Shown: positions 25,305-34,691 of the stretch, in pieces
How positions within the stretch are numbered: position 1 is the stretch's first letter
Layout of the letters: every line of letters starts with the position of its first letter
NCBI GenBank assembly: GCA_945902075.1
Contig: CAMDMA010000012.1
Location: 1-64,000 of the forward strand
Direction: 5' to 3'
Length of the DNA stretch: 64,000 bases
Source of the DNA: Candidatus Kuenenia stuttgartensis
GTDB taxonomy: Bacteria; Planctomycetota; Phycisphaerae; Phycisphaerales; SM1A02
The notes under the pieces: generated by a model
The model's database searches: none
Seen by the model: the letters and a program-made list of their open reading frames with translations, nothing else
What the model was told of the DNA's origin: nothing
Position numbers and translations under genes: made by a program

Positions 25305-27491
25305 TTAGCGATCCTTCTTTGGATCCTTGAACTTCTTCTTCGCGCCCCCCTGCGACTGCTGTGAGCGCGCAAGCGCCTTCTCGTAAAGGCGCCCAAGGAA
25401 GTCCTGCTTCTTCTTACCTGCCTCCGGCTTCGCTGTGAAGTCCATTGCATCAACTTGCTTCTTGATGATGCGCCCCTCGACGATGCCGATGCACGTCGAA
25501 GTGAGGATGTACAGCGTGAGGCCGCTCGGCGCGGCATATGTCATCACCGGGAACATGATGACCATCATCCACTTCATCATCTTCTGCTGCGAAATCTGGT
25601 CATCGGTCATATTGGCTGCCATCGGTGGCGCCATGTACTGCTGCTGAACCCAAAACACGATGCCCATCAGTACGGGCAACAAGTTGATTGAAGTAACGCT
25701 GAAGAAGTACAAGTTGAGTGGTGTGCCGAATACGAAGAATCGATCGGGCTGCGCGAGGTCGGCAAGGAAACTCCACCCACCGAAGTTTTGGAAGATCCCA
25801 AAGAATGCGGGCTGTTGGCGCAGTTCAAACGCAAAGAACAGCACTGCGTAGAGCGCCATCCAGATTGGCATCTGCGCGAATGTTGGCAACATGCCGCCAA
25901 CGCATCCTGCTGGGCTCACACCGCGTTCGCGGAACATGCGCATCTGCTCTTGCTGCATGCGCGCTGGATCGTCCTTGAACTTCTTCTGCAGCGAATCGAG
26001 TTCGGGCTTCATCGCCGTCATCGCGCGCGAGAAGCGCTGCATTGAGATTTGTGACTTCTTTTGTACCGGGTGCAAGACGAATCGCACAACGATGACGAGC
26101 GCGATGATTGCGAGGCCCCAGTCGAAGACCACATAGTCGTGGAGGAACGAGAGGAACCACAGCATGCCATCGGCAAGCCACGCAAAGGTGCACCACGAGC
26201 AACACCCACTCATCAAGTAGACGATGAGATCGCCCATATTGAGTGCGGAGTACGGCTCAAGGCCATCGAGGATCTTCGGATCGAGTGGGCCTGCGAAGAT
26301 GCCGATATCGAGCGTGGTTGATGCGCCCGCGGCCACATCGACGACCGGACTCCAGAGCGTGGTGAAAATGCGTTCGTCGAAACCAGTGAGCCCATTGGAA
26401 AATGCGCGGACTTCAGCGATGCTCAAAAGTTGACGCGAGGGGGACGTCGGCGGCGCATACGGCGCGTGCACAGCAAGCGCGAAGTAGCGGTCGGTGCTGC
26501 CGAACCACGAAAGCGCATACCGACCTTCGGTGGCCACGGTGTTCGGCCATACAAGCGGATTCTGCGCTGCGATTTGCTTCGCAAAGTCGGCGCGCTCGTA
26601 GTACTGGCCATTGGCACTGACAAACGACTGCGAGGGATCGCGCTCGGGTGGATAGAGGTAACCGAAGTGAAATCGGCGAACTTCCATCATCGCGACCGGA
26701 TCATGTGGCGGATCGCCTGGGCCGTAGAGAAGGATGCGCGCCTTCATCGACGCGTCGGTGAGGTTGATGATGCGCTGTTGGAGCGCGAGGTCGTAGGCCG
26801 TCGCACCGGCAACGAAGGATCGTTCGACGCGCGCGATGGCGCGGCCTGTGTCGTCAACGATCTCGGTGACGAACGCGCCTGGCGCGGTTTCGGCCCAGAC
26901 TGCGCCGAAGACATCGACCTTTGCGCCGTTGATCTGCACTTCACGCGCTGCGAAGACTGGAATCGTGATGTTGCCGAATGGCGGCGCGTCGGCGAAGACG
27001 TACCGGAGGGAATCGGATGGCAACGCTGCAGGATCGTTCGCCGCGCGCGCACGCTTCGCCTGATCCGCTGCATCGACGGTGCCCCAGAAATCAGCAGCAA
27101 CGATCCGGGTAATACCCGCGGCGTTTCCGGCGAAGGTGATTTCGAAGGGAGCAATGCTTGGATCCAATGATCCAAGCTTGGTTGGGACGGCGGGCGCGTT
27201 CATTCCGACTGGAACGCGCGCTGAGAGTTTCGCGTCGGAGGTCGTGCTCGGACTGGTCGTGCCAGCTTTGGAAGCAGCCGTGTTGGAAGCAGCAGATTCC
27301 GCGCTCGACGTCTCAGTTGTGGTTTCAACGGTCGAAACCTTCGACGCATCGATCACAGAATCGGATTGGCCAGCCGCGATGGGAGTCTCGTTGACAGGAC
27401 CACGCGCCCCACGGGCGACGAGGAACCCGACACCGACAACCACTGCGGCAAGGACGGAGGTGATGAGATAACGCTTCAGAAATGGAGACAT
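25305..27491 (-). CDS. yidC: Membrane protein insertase YidC
   Basis: 728 residues: an N-terminal membrane anchor (about 5-25), a low-complexity linker rich in S, T and A, a large periplasmic beta domain (about 95-390), then the OxaI core with hydrophobic segments (about 430-690). Core motifs include HPVQKKSQISMQRF, the cytoplasmic loop MKPELDSLQKKFKDD and the GGMLPTFAQMPIW helix. Just before the first core helix is an unusual cysteine cluster GCCSWC. The ATG at 27491 begins MSPFLKRYL; the GC-rich upstream extension to 27548 is unlikely. It is the first gene of a unit with mnmE. Confidence 0.93.
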   Translation of the reverse strand: MSPFLKRYLITSVLAAVVVGVGFLVARGARGPVNETPIAAGQSDSVIDASKVSTVETTTETSSAESAASNTAASKAGTTSPSTTSDAKLSARVPVGMNAPAVPTKLGSLDPSIAPFEITFAGNAAGITRIVAADFWGTVDAADQAKRARAANDPAALPSDSLRYVFADAPPFGNITIPVFAAREVQINGAKVDVFGAVWAETAPGAFVTEIVDDTGRAIARVERSFVAGATAYDLALQQRIINLTDASMKARILLYGPGDPPHDPVAMMEVRRFHFGYLYPPERDPSQSFVSANGQYYERADFAKQIAAQNPLVWPNTVATEGRYALSWFGSTDRYFALAVHAPYAPPTSPSRQLLSIAEVRAFSNGLTGFDERIFTTLWSPVVDVAAGASTTLDIGIFAGPLDPKILDGLEPYSALNMGDLIVYLMSGCCSWCTFAWLADGMLWFLSFLHDYVVFDWGLAIIALVIVVRFVLHPVQKKSQISMQRFSRAMTAMKPELDSLQKKFKDDPARMQQEQMRMFRERGVSPAGCVGGMLPTFAQMPIWMALYAVLFFAFELRQQPAFFGIFQNFGGWSFLADLAQPDRFFVFGTPLNLYFFSVTSINLLPVLMGIVFWVQQQYMAPPMAANMTDDQISQQKMMKWMMVIMFPVMTYAAPSGLTLYILTSTCIGIVEGRIIKKQVDAMDFTAKPEAGKKKQDFLGRLYEKALARSQQSQGGAKKKFKDPKKDR

Positions 27492-27608
27492 GCGTGTACA
27501 CCGAGGAGCGCCCGACGGAAGTCCGGCAAGGCGCGAAGGGTACCGCACGAGGGCAGCTTCGGCTGATCGATCCTTCCCGGCGACACGGCGAGCGCGCCGG
27601 AGCGAAAA

Positions 27609-28604
27609 TCACTCTCCCCTTGCCAGCCGCTGCCAAAGCCAGTCGCTGAGCTGCGCGCCCTCTGCGATAAACGCTTGGATCTTCGCCTGGGTGAGCGCAA
27701 TGTCGTAATCAACGCGGTGGAAGGTGAAGGTGTCCGGCGCGCCATTCTCTCCGGTTTGGAGCATGACATACGACGATCGTTTATCGCGATCGCGCGGTTG
27801 GCCGACCGAACCGGGATTGAGGATAAACCGGCAGTTGGGGAGCATTTCCTGAGCCGTCGGCGTCCATTCGCTTTGGCCCTCTTCGAAGGCAACCCAGTCG
27901 TACCGATGCTCGGATTTCCTCACGAGAGGAGAGGCTTGCGCTGCGCCCTTCGACGCATCGCGCGCTTCCATTGCCTCGTCGATCGCGTCCATCGCCGATT
28001 CCTCAAGCAGAAATCCGGGGCAGTGGGTGTGGCCCACGATGGCACTCACTGGTTGCATTGTGTCGTCATCCGTGCTCCGCTTCAGAACAGCGAAGTTCCG
28101 CTCCAGCTTTTTGATCCCCTGATGAATGTCATCCCCGAAGAGATATTCGTTGACCGGCTTCGATGGCGACGCATGAACGCAGATGTAGCGGCCCAGCAGC
28201 ATCTTGCGCGGCGAGATGCCGTGCATGAAGTCATCTCGCTCAGCCTGCCCCGCCTTGAGCCGCTGCGTTTCAGCTGCGATCTCTTCCGGCGTGCCGGTCA
28301 GCTCCCCAAGACGGCGTGCGAGCCAAACGCCGTCCATGGTTTGTTCTCGAGTCCAGAAAACCGCTTGCGCGGCAGCCTTATTGAAGTTTGTCGGCTCGTA
28401 GATCGTGGCGAAGTCGTGGTTCCCAAGCAGAGACCACTCGCAGTGCTCGCGCACAAGATCGATGCACTCGACGGGATCGGGGCCATAGCCCACGACATCG
28501 CCAAGGCAGACCATTTTGTCGTAGCCGATCGATTTCGCGTGGGCGATGACGGCCTCGAACGCTGCGAGGTTCGCGTGGATGTCGCTGACGATGGCAATGC
28601 GCAC
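27609..28604 (-). CDS. Metallophosphoesterase (calcineurin-like, YfcE/MPP type)
   Basis: 331 residues from GTG 28604, chosen because GAGG lies 9 nt upstream; a TTG at 28613 would leave no spacing. The metal-binding signature is complete: SDIHANLAAF, GDVVGYGPDP, GNHDFA, then GHTHCP and NPGSVGQPRD. This order matches the YfcE/DUF2461-like calcineurin phosphoesterases, which hydrolyse phosphodiesters in the cytoplasm. The substrate is unknown. An insertion between GNHD and GHTH (about 80-190) is longer than in the small family members. Confidence 0.88.
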   Translation of the reverse strand: MRIAIVSDIHANLAAFEAVIAHAKSIGYDKMVCLGDVVGYGPDPVECIDLVREHCEWSLLGNHDFATIYEPTNFNKAAAQAVFWTREQTMDGVWLARRLGELTGTPEEIAAETQRLKAGQAERDDFMHGISPRKMLLGRYICVHASPSKPVNEYLFGDDIHQGIKKLERNFAVLKRSTDDDTMQPVSAIVGHTHCPGFLLEESAMDAIDEAMEARDASKGAAQASPLVRKSEHRYDWVAFEEGQSEWTPTAQEMLPNCRFILNPGSVGQPRDRDKRSSYVMLQTGENGAPDTFTFHRVDYDIALTQAKIQAFIAEGAQLSDWLWQRLARGE

Positions 28605-28671
28605 GCGGATCAACCTCGTTTCAAATCAAGGCAGCCCGAACGCACCGCAGCCTCCGGATTGTGTGATGCTA

Positions 28672-30249
28672 TCAAGTTCGGGCGGCGCGGATCGATTCGA
28701 CCGCAGCGATGACGAATGCGCGGACAGTCTCCGCGGAAATGGGTTTCGCGAGAAATCCCGGCTTCGCGGCGTTTGGAAGCTCGGAGATCGGCGTGGCGCT
28801 TGTGAACCGAATCGGAAGATCGGTGACTTCAAAAATCGCGAGGCCCGATCCATCCGAGAGTTGGAGATCCGCGATCACGAAGTCAAAGGGTGATGGAGCG
28901 TCAATCTGGTCGACTGTGAGTCGAGACCGAGCCTCTGCAAGCGAATGCGCGATGGTCGTGGCGACACCGGCGACATGCAAATGGTGGGCGAGTAGGCGGG
29001 CGGCGTCGCGGGAGTCATCCACGATCAGGGCACGAAGCGATGGGGTACCGCCAATGCATGCCTGTCCTGAATTGCTCCCAATGCATGCCTGTCCTGAATT
29101 GCTTGCTGAATCGCTCGCCGAATTGCTTCCGCTGGGCTGCTGGGTCCTGGATTGGACACCTTTCACCGATGCATGCCTGTCCCGGATTGGGTTCTGGATT
29201 GCGCACCTGTCACCGATGCATGCCTGTCCTAGATTGGTGTCTGGATTGGGTTCTGGTTCTTGATCGGACCCGAGATCGGACCCCGGATTGGACCGCCTAG
29301 GTGCTGGAACCTGAAGCGCAAACACGGCGCCATGCGGCAGCCTGTTTGTGACTGACACATCCCCCCCAAGGAGCCGTGCGCAACGACGGACGATCGCCAA
29401 TCCGAGTCCGGCACCCGCGTGGGGCGCCGAACCGCTTGTGGATCCAGTTTGCCCGGCCTTCCCTTGCTTAAATGGCTCAAACAGGTGGTCGAGGAATTCT
29501 GGCTCAATTCCCGCTCCCTCATCCGAAACGGAGATGTGCAAGAGTTCAGATGAATTTCGTGTGATTTCGACTACGATCAAACCTTGATCGCTGAACTTGA
29601 TCGCATTAAGCAGAAGGTTTCCAAGGGCTTGCCCTAGGCGCGTTGGATCGGTTTCCACCCAATCAGACGGATCGATCCCCCACCGCAGTTCGATGGACAA
29701 GCCTTTCGCGCGCGCCTGTGCCGACGCCATCGCGCAGATATCGCCGAGGAGCGCACCGATCACAATCGGCCGCGGCTCGACACGCCATTGACCGGCGTCC
29801 GAACGAATGAGCTCGAAGAGGTCGTGCACCAGCGCGAGCCCGTGGTCACAGGTTCGCCGCATCTCCGACATGCAGGACTCCACTTCTGCGCCGGACCTCG
29901 ACGGGCCGAGCATTTTGAGAAGTTGGAGGTTGGCATCAAGCGCGACAAAGGGCGCACGGAGGTCATGGCCAAGCGCGTGGAGGAATGTCGAAAGCGTTTC
30001 TGTTGCCCGCTCGGCCTTTTCGCGAGCGATCTCAAGTTCGACCTGCCGGGTAGCGAGTTGCGCGCGCGCAGACTCAAGTTCTCGGACGAGATCCGACTGC
30101 GCCCCAAGCGCAAGCGAGAGGCGATCGACGAGCTTCTCCACCTGCTCCGCATTCAAATGCACATTCGACCAGGCGCTTTGCGTCACTGGGTGGGCGTGGT
30201 CGTGGCTGCGGAAATCACTGGAGGGCACCGTTCGGCTCTTTGGTGACAT
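28672..30249 (-). CDS. Hybrid sensor histidine kinase with C-terminal receiver
   Basis: 525 residues, no membrane segment and no recognisable sensor domain, so presumably a soluble kinase. A coiled coil (about 35-88) leads to the H-box HALGHDLRAPF with the phospho-accepting His near 95, then N-box LGNLLLNAIKFSD, G1 DEGAGI and G2 GAGLGLAIV. A repeat-rich linker (about 330-415) follows, then a receiver (about 415-525) with LIVDDSRD, the phospho-accepting Asp in IADLQLSDGSG and the conserved Lys in FLAKPIS. The ATG at 30249 was preferred to 30354. No cognate regulator is adjacent; it is divergent from lpdA. Confidence 0.9.
   Translation of the reverse strand: MSPKSRTVPSSDFRSHDHAHPVTQSAWSNVHLNAEQVEKLVDRLSLALGAQSDLVRELESARAQLATRQVELEIAREKAERATETLSTFLHALGHDLRAPFVALDANLQLLKMLGPSRSGAEVESCMSEMRRTCDHGLALVHDLFELIRSDAGQWRVEPRPIVIGALLGDICAMASAQARAKGLSIELRWGIDPSDWVETDPTRLGQALGNLLLNAIKFSDQGLIVVEITRNSSELLHISVSDEGAGIEPEFLDHLFEPFKQGKAGQTGSTSGSAPHAGAGLGLAIVRRCARLLGGDVSVTNRLPHGAVFALQVPAPRRSNPGSDLGSDQEPEPNPDTNLGQACIGDRCAIQNPIRDRHASVKGVQSRTQQPSGSNSASDSASNSGQACIGSNSGQACIGGTPSLRALIVDDSRDAARLLAHHLHVAGVATTIAHSLAEARSRLTVDQIDAPSPFDFVIADLQLSDGSGLAIFEVTDLPIRFTSATPISELPNAAKPGFLAKPISAETVRAFVIAAVESIRAART
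29051..29237. repeat. Four copies of an element around atgcatgcctgtcc inside the kinase linker
   Basis: Two copies are in tandem (29051-29077, 29078-29104, 27-bp period) and two more lie at 29164-29190 and 29211-29237 with about 47-bp spacing. The shared core is atgcatgcctgtcc. On the coding strand it gives GQACIG in three copies and a shifted frame (RDRHASVKG) in the fourth, so the array was expanded at the DNA level, not by protein selection. Confidence 0.9.
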
Positions 30250-30356
30250 CGGCCGTGGCACGCGATCGGTTGAGCCGAATCGCCGGCCGCGGCGCCGTTC
30301 GCCGCTATTCTCTCGATCCTTCCGACCACAGAGTCCCCTTTGGAGAGGCAGCACCC

Positions 30357-31838
30357 ATGGCAGAGACCAAGCATTACGACCTCATCGTCATTGGCGGCGG
30401 ACCCGGGGGCTATGTCGGCGCGATCCGCGCGGCGCAAATGGGCCTCAAAGTTTGTTGTATCGAGCGAAGCAAGCTTGGCGGAGTCTGTCTGAACTGGGGC
30501 TGCATCCCAACGAAGGCACTCCTCCACAATGCGGAGCTCTACATGGAGGCAATCCGCCACGGCAAGGACTGGGGCTTTGAAATCCCCGAAGGTGCCGTCA
30601 AGGTCGATTGGGCGAAGGTCATTGGCCGTTCGCGATCGATCACGGGCACACTGAATGGCGGCATCGCGTTCCTCCTCAAGAAGAACAAGGTCGACCATGT
30701 CGAAGGTCACGCGAAGATCCTCAGCGGGAAGACTGCTGCTGGACCCTGCCGCGTACAAGTCACCAAGGCCGACACCGACTACTACCACGGTACCGGTGGC
30801 GACAAGACCGCGGAGATCACTGCCGACCGCATCATGATCTCAACCGGCGCTGCGCCGAACGAACTTCCGTTTGCAAAGTCGGACGGCAAAACGATTCTGT
30901 CGAGTTACGACGCGCTCACTATTCCAAAGCAGCCAAAGTCGATGGTCATCATCGGCTCCGGCGCGATTGGCATGGAGTTCGCGTACTTCTTCAATGCGTT
31001 CGGCACGAAAGTCACCGTCGTCGAAATGCTCGATCGGATTCTTCCGAACGAGGACGAGGACATCTCCGCCGCCGCACTGCGCGCGTTCACGAAGCAAGGC
31101 ATGGAGTTCAAGGTCGGCACCATGACGACCGCGATTGACAAGTCTGCTTCGGGCGCAAAGGTGACGCTCGTAAATGCGGCCGACAAGACGAAGACTGAGA
31201 CCGTCGAAGCGGAGTGCGTACTCGTCGCCATCGGCGTGAAGGGGCGCTATGAAGGTCTTTGCGATGACAAACTCGGTTTGCGCATCGAGAAAAACCATAT
31301 CTGGACCGATTACAAAGACAAGAAGGAACCGACGTACCAGACCTCTGTTCCTGGGGTGTATGCAGTCGGTGATTGCATCGGGCCACCGTGGCTCGCCCAT
31401 GTGTCGAGCGAAGAGGCCGCTGCGTGTGTCGAGCGCTTCCTCGGGCACCACACGCTTGGCGTCGACTACTCGTCGATCCCGGGCTGCACATACTGCAATC
31501 CGCAGATCGCTTCGATCGGTATGACCGAAAAGCAGGCCAAAGAGAAGGGTCTCAAGTACAAGGTCGGCAAGTATGCGTTCAAGGGCCACGGTAAGGCAAT
31601 TGCTGTCGGTGCAACCGAAGGCCTCGTGAAGATCATCGTGAGCGAGCCGTACGGCGAAATCCTCGGCGCTCACATCATCGGCGAGGACGCGTCCGAACTC
31701 ATCGGCGAGATGGGACTCGCCCGTCGCGTCGAAGCAACCATTGAGGATGTCATCTCGACCGTGCACGCGCACCCCACGATGTACGAGGCGCTGCACGAGG
31801 CTGCGCTCGCGACGGAAAATCGCGCGATCCACGCGTAA
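30357..31838 (+). CDS. lpdA: Dihydrolipoyl dehydrogenase (E3)
   Basis: FAD enzyme reoxidising dihydrolipoamide in 2-oxo acid dehydrogenase and glycine cleavage complexes. 493 residues. FAD motif GGGPGGYVGAIRAAQMG (about 13-30), the redox-active disulphide GGVCLNWGCIPTK (about 45-57), the NAD motif GSGAIGMEFA (about 200-210), AVGDCIG, and the C-terminal catalytic segment HAHPTMYEAL are all complete. No E1 or E2 genes are nearby. The ATG at 30357 gives MAETKHYDLIVIGGG. It is divergent from the histidine kinase and ends before a strong hairpin. Confidence 0.96.
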   Translation: MAETKHYDLIVIGGGPGGYVGAIRAAQMGLKVCCIERSKLGGVCLNWGCIPTKALLHNAELYMEAIRHGKDWGFEIPEGAVKVDWAKVIGRSRSITGTLNGGIAFLLKKNKVDHVEGHAKILSGKTAAGPCRVQVTKADTDYYHGTGGDKTAEITADRIMISTGAAPNELPFAKSDGKTILSSYDALTIPKQPKSMVIIGSGAIGMEFAYFFNAFGTKVTVVEMLDRILPNEDEDISAAALRAFTKQGMEFKVGTMTTAIDKSASGAKVTLVNAADKTKTETVEAECVLVAIGVKGRYEGLCDDKLGLRIEKNHIWTDYKDKKEPTYQTSVPGVYAVGDCIGPPWLAHVSSEEAAACVERFLGHHTLGVDYSSIPGCTYCNPQIASIGMTEKQAKEKGLKYKVGKYAFKGHGKAIAVGATEGLVKIIVSEPYGEILGAHIIGEDASELIGEMGLARRVEATIEDVISTVHAHPTMYEALHEAALATENRAIHA

Positions 31839-31864
31839 CGACATCCGCGCATTCGCTCTCCTTT

Positions 31865-31892
31865 CGCGGCTGCGTGCGTGCACGCAGCCGCG
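31865..31892. terminator. Bidirectional terminator between lpdA and phosphoesterase
   Basis: Perfect 12-bp inverted repeat cgcggctgcgtg / cacgcagccgcg with loop cgtg in the short gap between two converging genes. The plus-strand tail is gttcattt, the minus-strand tail begins aaag, so it probably serves lpdA better. Confidence 0.75.
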
Positions 31893-31898
31893 GTTCAT

Positions 31899-32504
31899 TT
31901 ACGCCCGCACAAAGCCGCTAGGTGGCGTTGTGCGCAGCACATCTATAAGGTCTACAAACGCGCGCGGACGCATCGCATTGGCCTTCACATCAACTCCGAC
32001 ATCGAACCGCCGCGCGAGCGACACCCCGTGACCATGCACATGTCCGTGTAAATGGAAACCGCCATTCGGTCGACCCTGCCACTGGTCGATCGGATAATGA
32101 AAGAGCACCACGCGCTCATCGACCCCCGCGATTCCCCGCGCGCTCACAATGTCTTCCACAGACTCAAACATCGCATCAAACTTTGCCTCGCCGAGCGGAT
32201 CGTGATTTCCGCGGATCAGCACAATCCGCTTGCAGGCGATTCGATCACGCAGTGCTGCCGCGCGCGAAAGATCATCGCGCTCCCATCCCCGAGCCGAAGC
32301 CTTCACCACGAAATCGCCGAGGTGAAGCAAAATGTCCTTTGGTTCAACAACGGCATTGATCGCTCCAATCAGCGCGTCGTCCATCTCGTCCACGGAGGCG
32401 AAGGGCCGCGCGAATATGTCGCGTGCAGCGTCGTGGCCAAAGTGCGTGTCCGCGGTCACAAAGATCCGCCGCTCCGTCTTCACGAGGTCCTTCGCGGTCG
32501 ACAT
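31899..32504 (-). CDS. Metallophosphoesterase, small family member
   Basis: 201 residues. Calcineurin-type metal site: TADTHFGHDA (about 17-26), HLGDFVVK (about 61-68), IRGNHDPLGEA (about 98-108), HYPIDQWQG and HLHGHVHGH (about 150-158). The opening TADTHFGH resembles YfcE-like proteins that act on phage-type or nucleotide substrates, but the true substrate is unknown. It converges on lpdA and is divergent from the fucosidase gene, with about 40 bp between the starts. Confidence 0.88.
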   Translation of the reverse strand: MSTAKDLVKTERRIFVTADTHFGHDAARDIFARPFASVDEMDDALIGAINAVVEPKDILLHLGDFVVKASARGWERDDLSRAAALRDRIACKRIVLIRGNHDPLGEAKFDAMFESVEDIVSARGIAGVDERVVLFHYPIDQWQGRPNGGFHLHGHVHGHGVSLARRFDVGVDVKANAMRPRAFVDLIDVLRTTPPSGFVRA

Positions 32505-32546
32505 GGGTGAAAGGTAGCCGACTCAGAGCCGCAGTACAGTGCGTTG

Positions 32547-34691
32547 ATGAAGCAACGAGCACTCCTCGCAGCATCCGTGCTTACCGTCACCGCCTGCGCC
32601 TCCACGGCCACGAAACAGGAAACCTCACAAGACACGACGCCCGTCGCCATCGCGGAACTTCCGCGCTACGGCGGCGTCAACCTCGTCAATGAGACACCCG
32701 CTGAGCATGACGCGCGCATGCAGTGGTTCCGCGATGCGAAGTTTGGCATGTTTATCCACTGGGGCGCGTATTCAACCGCTGGTGGCGAGTGGAACGGTCG
32801 CCGCGTGCCGGGGATCGGCGAGTGGCTTCTTTCCAATGCGCAGATCAAGCCCGAGGACTACGCAGTGCTCGGTTCGCAATTCAATCCCGTGAAGTTTGAT
32901 GCGAAGCGTTGGGTCGCGATCGCGAAGGACGCTGGGATGAAGTACATCGTCATCACCTCGAAGCATCACGATGGCTTCTGCCTTTGGAACTCCGCATTCA
33001 CGGACTGGGACGTTGGAAACTCGGCCTTTGCGCCGCGCGATCCACTGAAGGAACTCGCAGACGCCTGCTCCGAATCAGGCATTCGGCTTTGCTTCTACCA
33101 CTCGATCATGGACTGGAATCATCCAGACTATCTTCCGCGTCGCGCGTGGGATACACGTTCGAGCGTGGGCGCGGACTACCAGCGCTACATCGCGTACATG
33201 AAGAGTCAACTCAAGGAGCTCACATCGGGCAAGTACGGCGATGTTGGCATTCTTTGGTTCGACGGCGAGTGGGAGGGCACGTGGACACATGAGATGGGCA
33301 AGGACCTTTACGACTACTGCCGCGCGCTCGACAAGGACATCATCGTCAACAACCGCGTCGACACCGGCCGCTCGGGTATGGAGGGCATCACGCGCGAGGG
33401 CGACTATCGCGGCGACTACGGTACGCCCGAGCAGCAGATCCCAGCGACCGGCCTCCCCGCAGGCGTTGATTGGGAAACCTGCATGACGATGAACGATACG
33501 TGGGGCTACAAGCGTTTCGACAACAACTGGAAGTCGAGCGAGGATCTTGTGCGCAAGCTCGTTGATATCGCATCGAAGGGCGGCAACTTTCTGCTCAATG
33601 TCGGGCCGACCGGCGAGGGAGAGATCCCCGCACCGAGCATCGGTCGTCTCGAGGCGGTGGGTCGATGGATGCAGAAAAATGCGATGTCGATCTACGGCAC
33701 GCAGGCGAATCCGTTTCCGGAGCCGCCCGCGTGGGGGCGTGTCACGCGTGCGGTGATGGCCGATGGACACGATCGGCTCTATCTCCACGTGTTTGACTGG
33801 CCGAAAGATGGAAAACTCCGGCTCTCAGGCTTACTGAGCGAACCGCGTTCGGTGCAGATGCTCGGACAGCGCACCCGGAACCTGTGGACATTCGAACGCG
33901 ATGGCGACACGCTTGTCTTCAATCTTCCGCCGAAGCCACTTGATGAAGTGTGCACGGTGGTTGCTGTCGACCTCGCCGATCCGCTCGCCGTTGCGGAACT
34001 ACCGGTGATCGACGCGCCGGACGACAAGTTTGTGGGCATGATGCTGGTTGCTGTCACGCAACCAGCGGGCCGCGTCACCTATCGCTACACGACCGATGGT
34101 TCTGATCCGACATCAGAAAGCCGCGCGGCTGGCGGCTCGATTCCGCTCAGCGAAACCACCACGGTGCAGGTGCGTGGCTTCCTCGGCGAGCGCGCGGTGA
34201 CGCGTGTGGTGTCGCGCACATTCACTGAGCTCACAGTTCTCCCTGCGGTCCAAACGCTGAAGGCCGATCCGGGCATCGCGTTCCGCGCGTATGAGGTCAG
34301 CGAAGGAATAAAATCGTGCGCGGAGATCAGCGGATCGAAGTTGGTGCGCGAGGGTGTCGCTGAAGTTCCCACGGAAGCACTAAAGCCGCGCGAAGAATTT
34401 TTCGGGCTCATCATCAACGGCTTCATCGAAGCGCCCCAAACCGGTCTCTACCGCTTCTTTGTCGACTCCGATGATGGCAGCACCATGTCGGTGCAAGGCG
34501 CGCTTGTCGTCGACAACGATGGACTTCACAGCGCCACCGAGAAATCGGGTGCGATCGCGCTCGAGAAGGGACTTCACCCATTCGAGATCCGCATGCTTGA
34601 GGCAGCCGGACAAGACCTCCTGCGCGTGTCGTGGATCGCACCGGGCATGGCACGGAAGTCCGTCGTCCCAGCGAAGGCGTATTTCCACTGA
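32547..34691 (+). CDS. Alpha-L-fucosidase (GH29), lipoprotein with PA14-like C terminus
   Basis: Releases terminal L-fucose from glycans. 714 residues. A lipobox (LTVTAC, Cys about 17) anchors it outside the cytoplasm. The GH29 barrel (about 40-400) shows KFGMFIHWG (66-73), SKHHDGF (138-144) and the nucleophile Asp in WFDGEW (Asp about 239). A beta-sandwich follows (to about 480), then a chitobiase-like segment with YRYTTDGSDPT (about 510) and a C-terminal PA14-like domain (about 600-714) with FVDSDDGS. A TTG at 32544 immediately precedes the ATG. Substrates could include sulfated fucans, as in other planctomycetes, but this is inference. Confidence 0.93.
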   Translation: MKQRALLAASVLTVTACASTATKQETSQDTTPVAIAELPRYGGVNLVNETPAEHDARMQWFRDAKFGMFIHWGAYSTAGGEWNGRRVPGIGEWLLSNAQIKPEDYAVLGSQFNPVKFDAKRWVAIAKDAGMKYIVITSKHHDGFCLWNSAFTDWDVGNSAFAPRDPLKELADACSESGIRLCFYHSIMDWNHPDYLPRRAWDTRSSVGADYQRYIAYMKSQLKELTSGKYGDVGILWFDGEWEGTWTHEMGKDLYDYCRALDKDIIVNNRVDTGRSGMEGITREGDYRGDYGTPEQQIPATGLPAGVDWETCMTMNDTWGYKRFDNNWKSSEDLVRKLVDIASKGGNFLLNVGPTGEGEIPAPSIGRLEAVGRWMQKNAMSIYGTQANPFPEPPAWGRVTRAVMADGHDRLYLHVFDWPKDGKLRLSGLLSEPRSVQMLGQRTRNLWTFERDGDTLVFNLPPKPLDEVCTVVAVDLADPLAVAELPVIDAPDDKFVGMMLVAVTQPAGRVTYRYTTDGSDPTSESRAAGGSIPLSETTTVQVRGFLGERAVTRVVSRTFTELTVLPAVQTLKADPGIAFRAYEVSEGIKSCAEISGSKLVREGVAEVPTEALKPREEFFGLIINGFIEAPQTGLYRFFVDSDDGSTMSVQGALVVDNDGLHSATEKSGAIALEKGLHPFEIRMLEAAGQDLLRVSWIAPGMARKSVVPAKAYFH

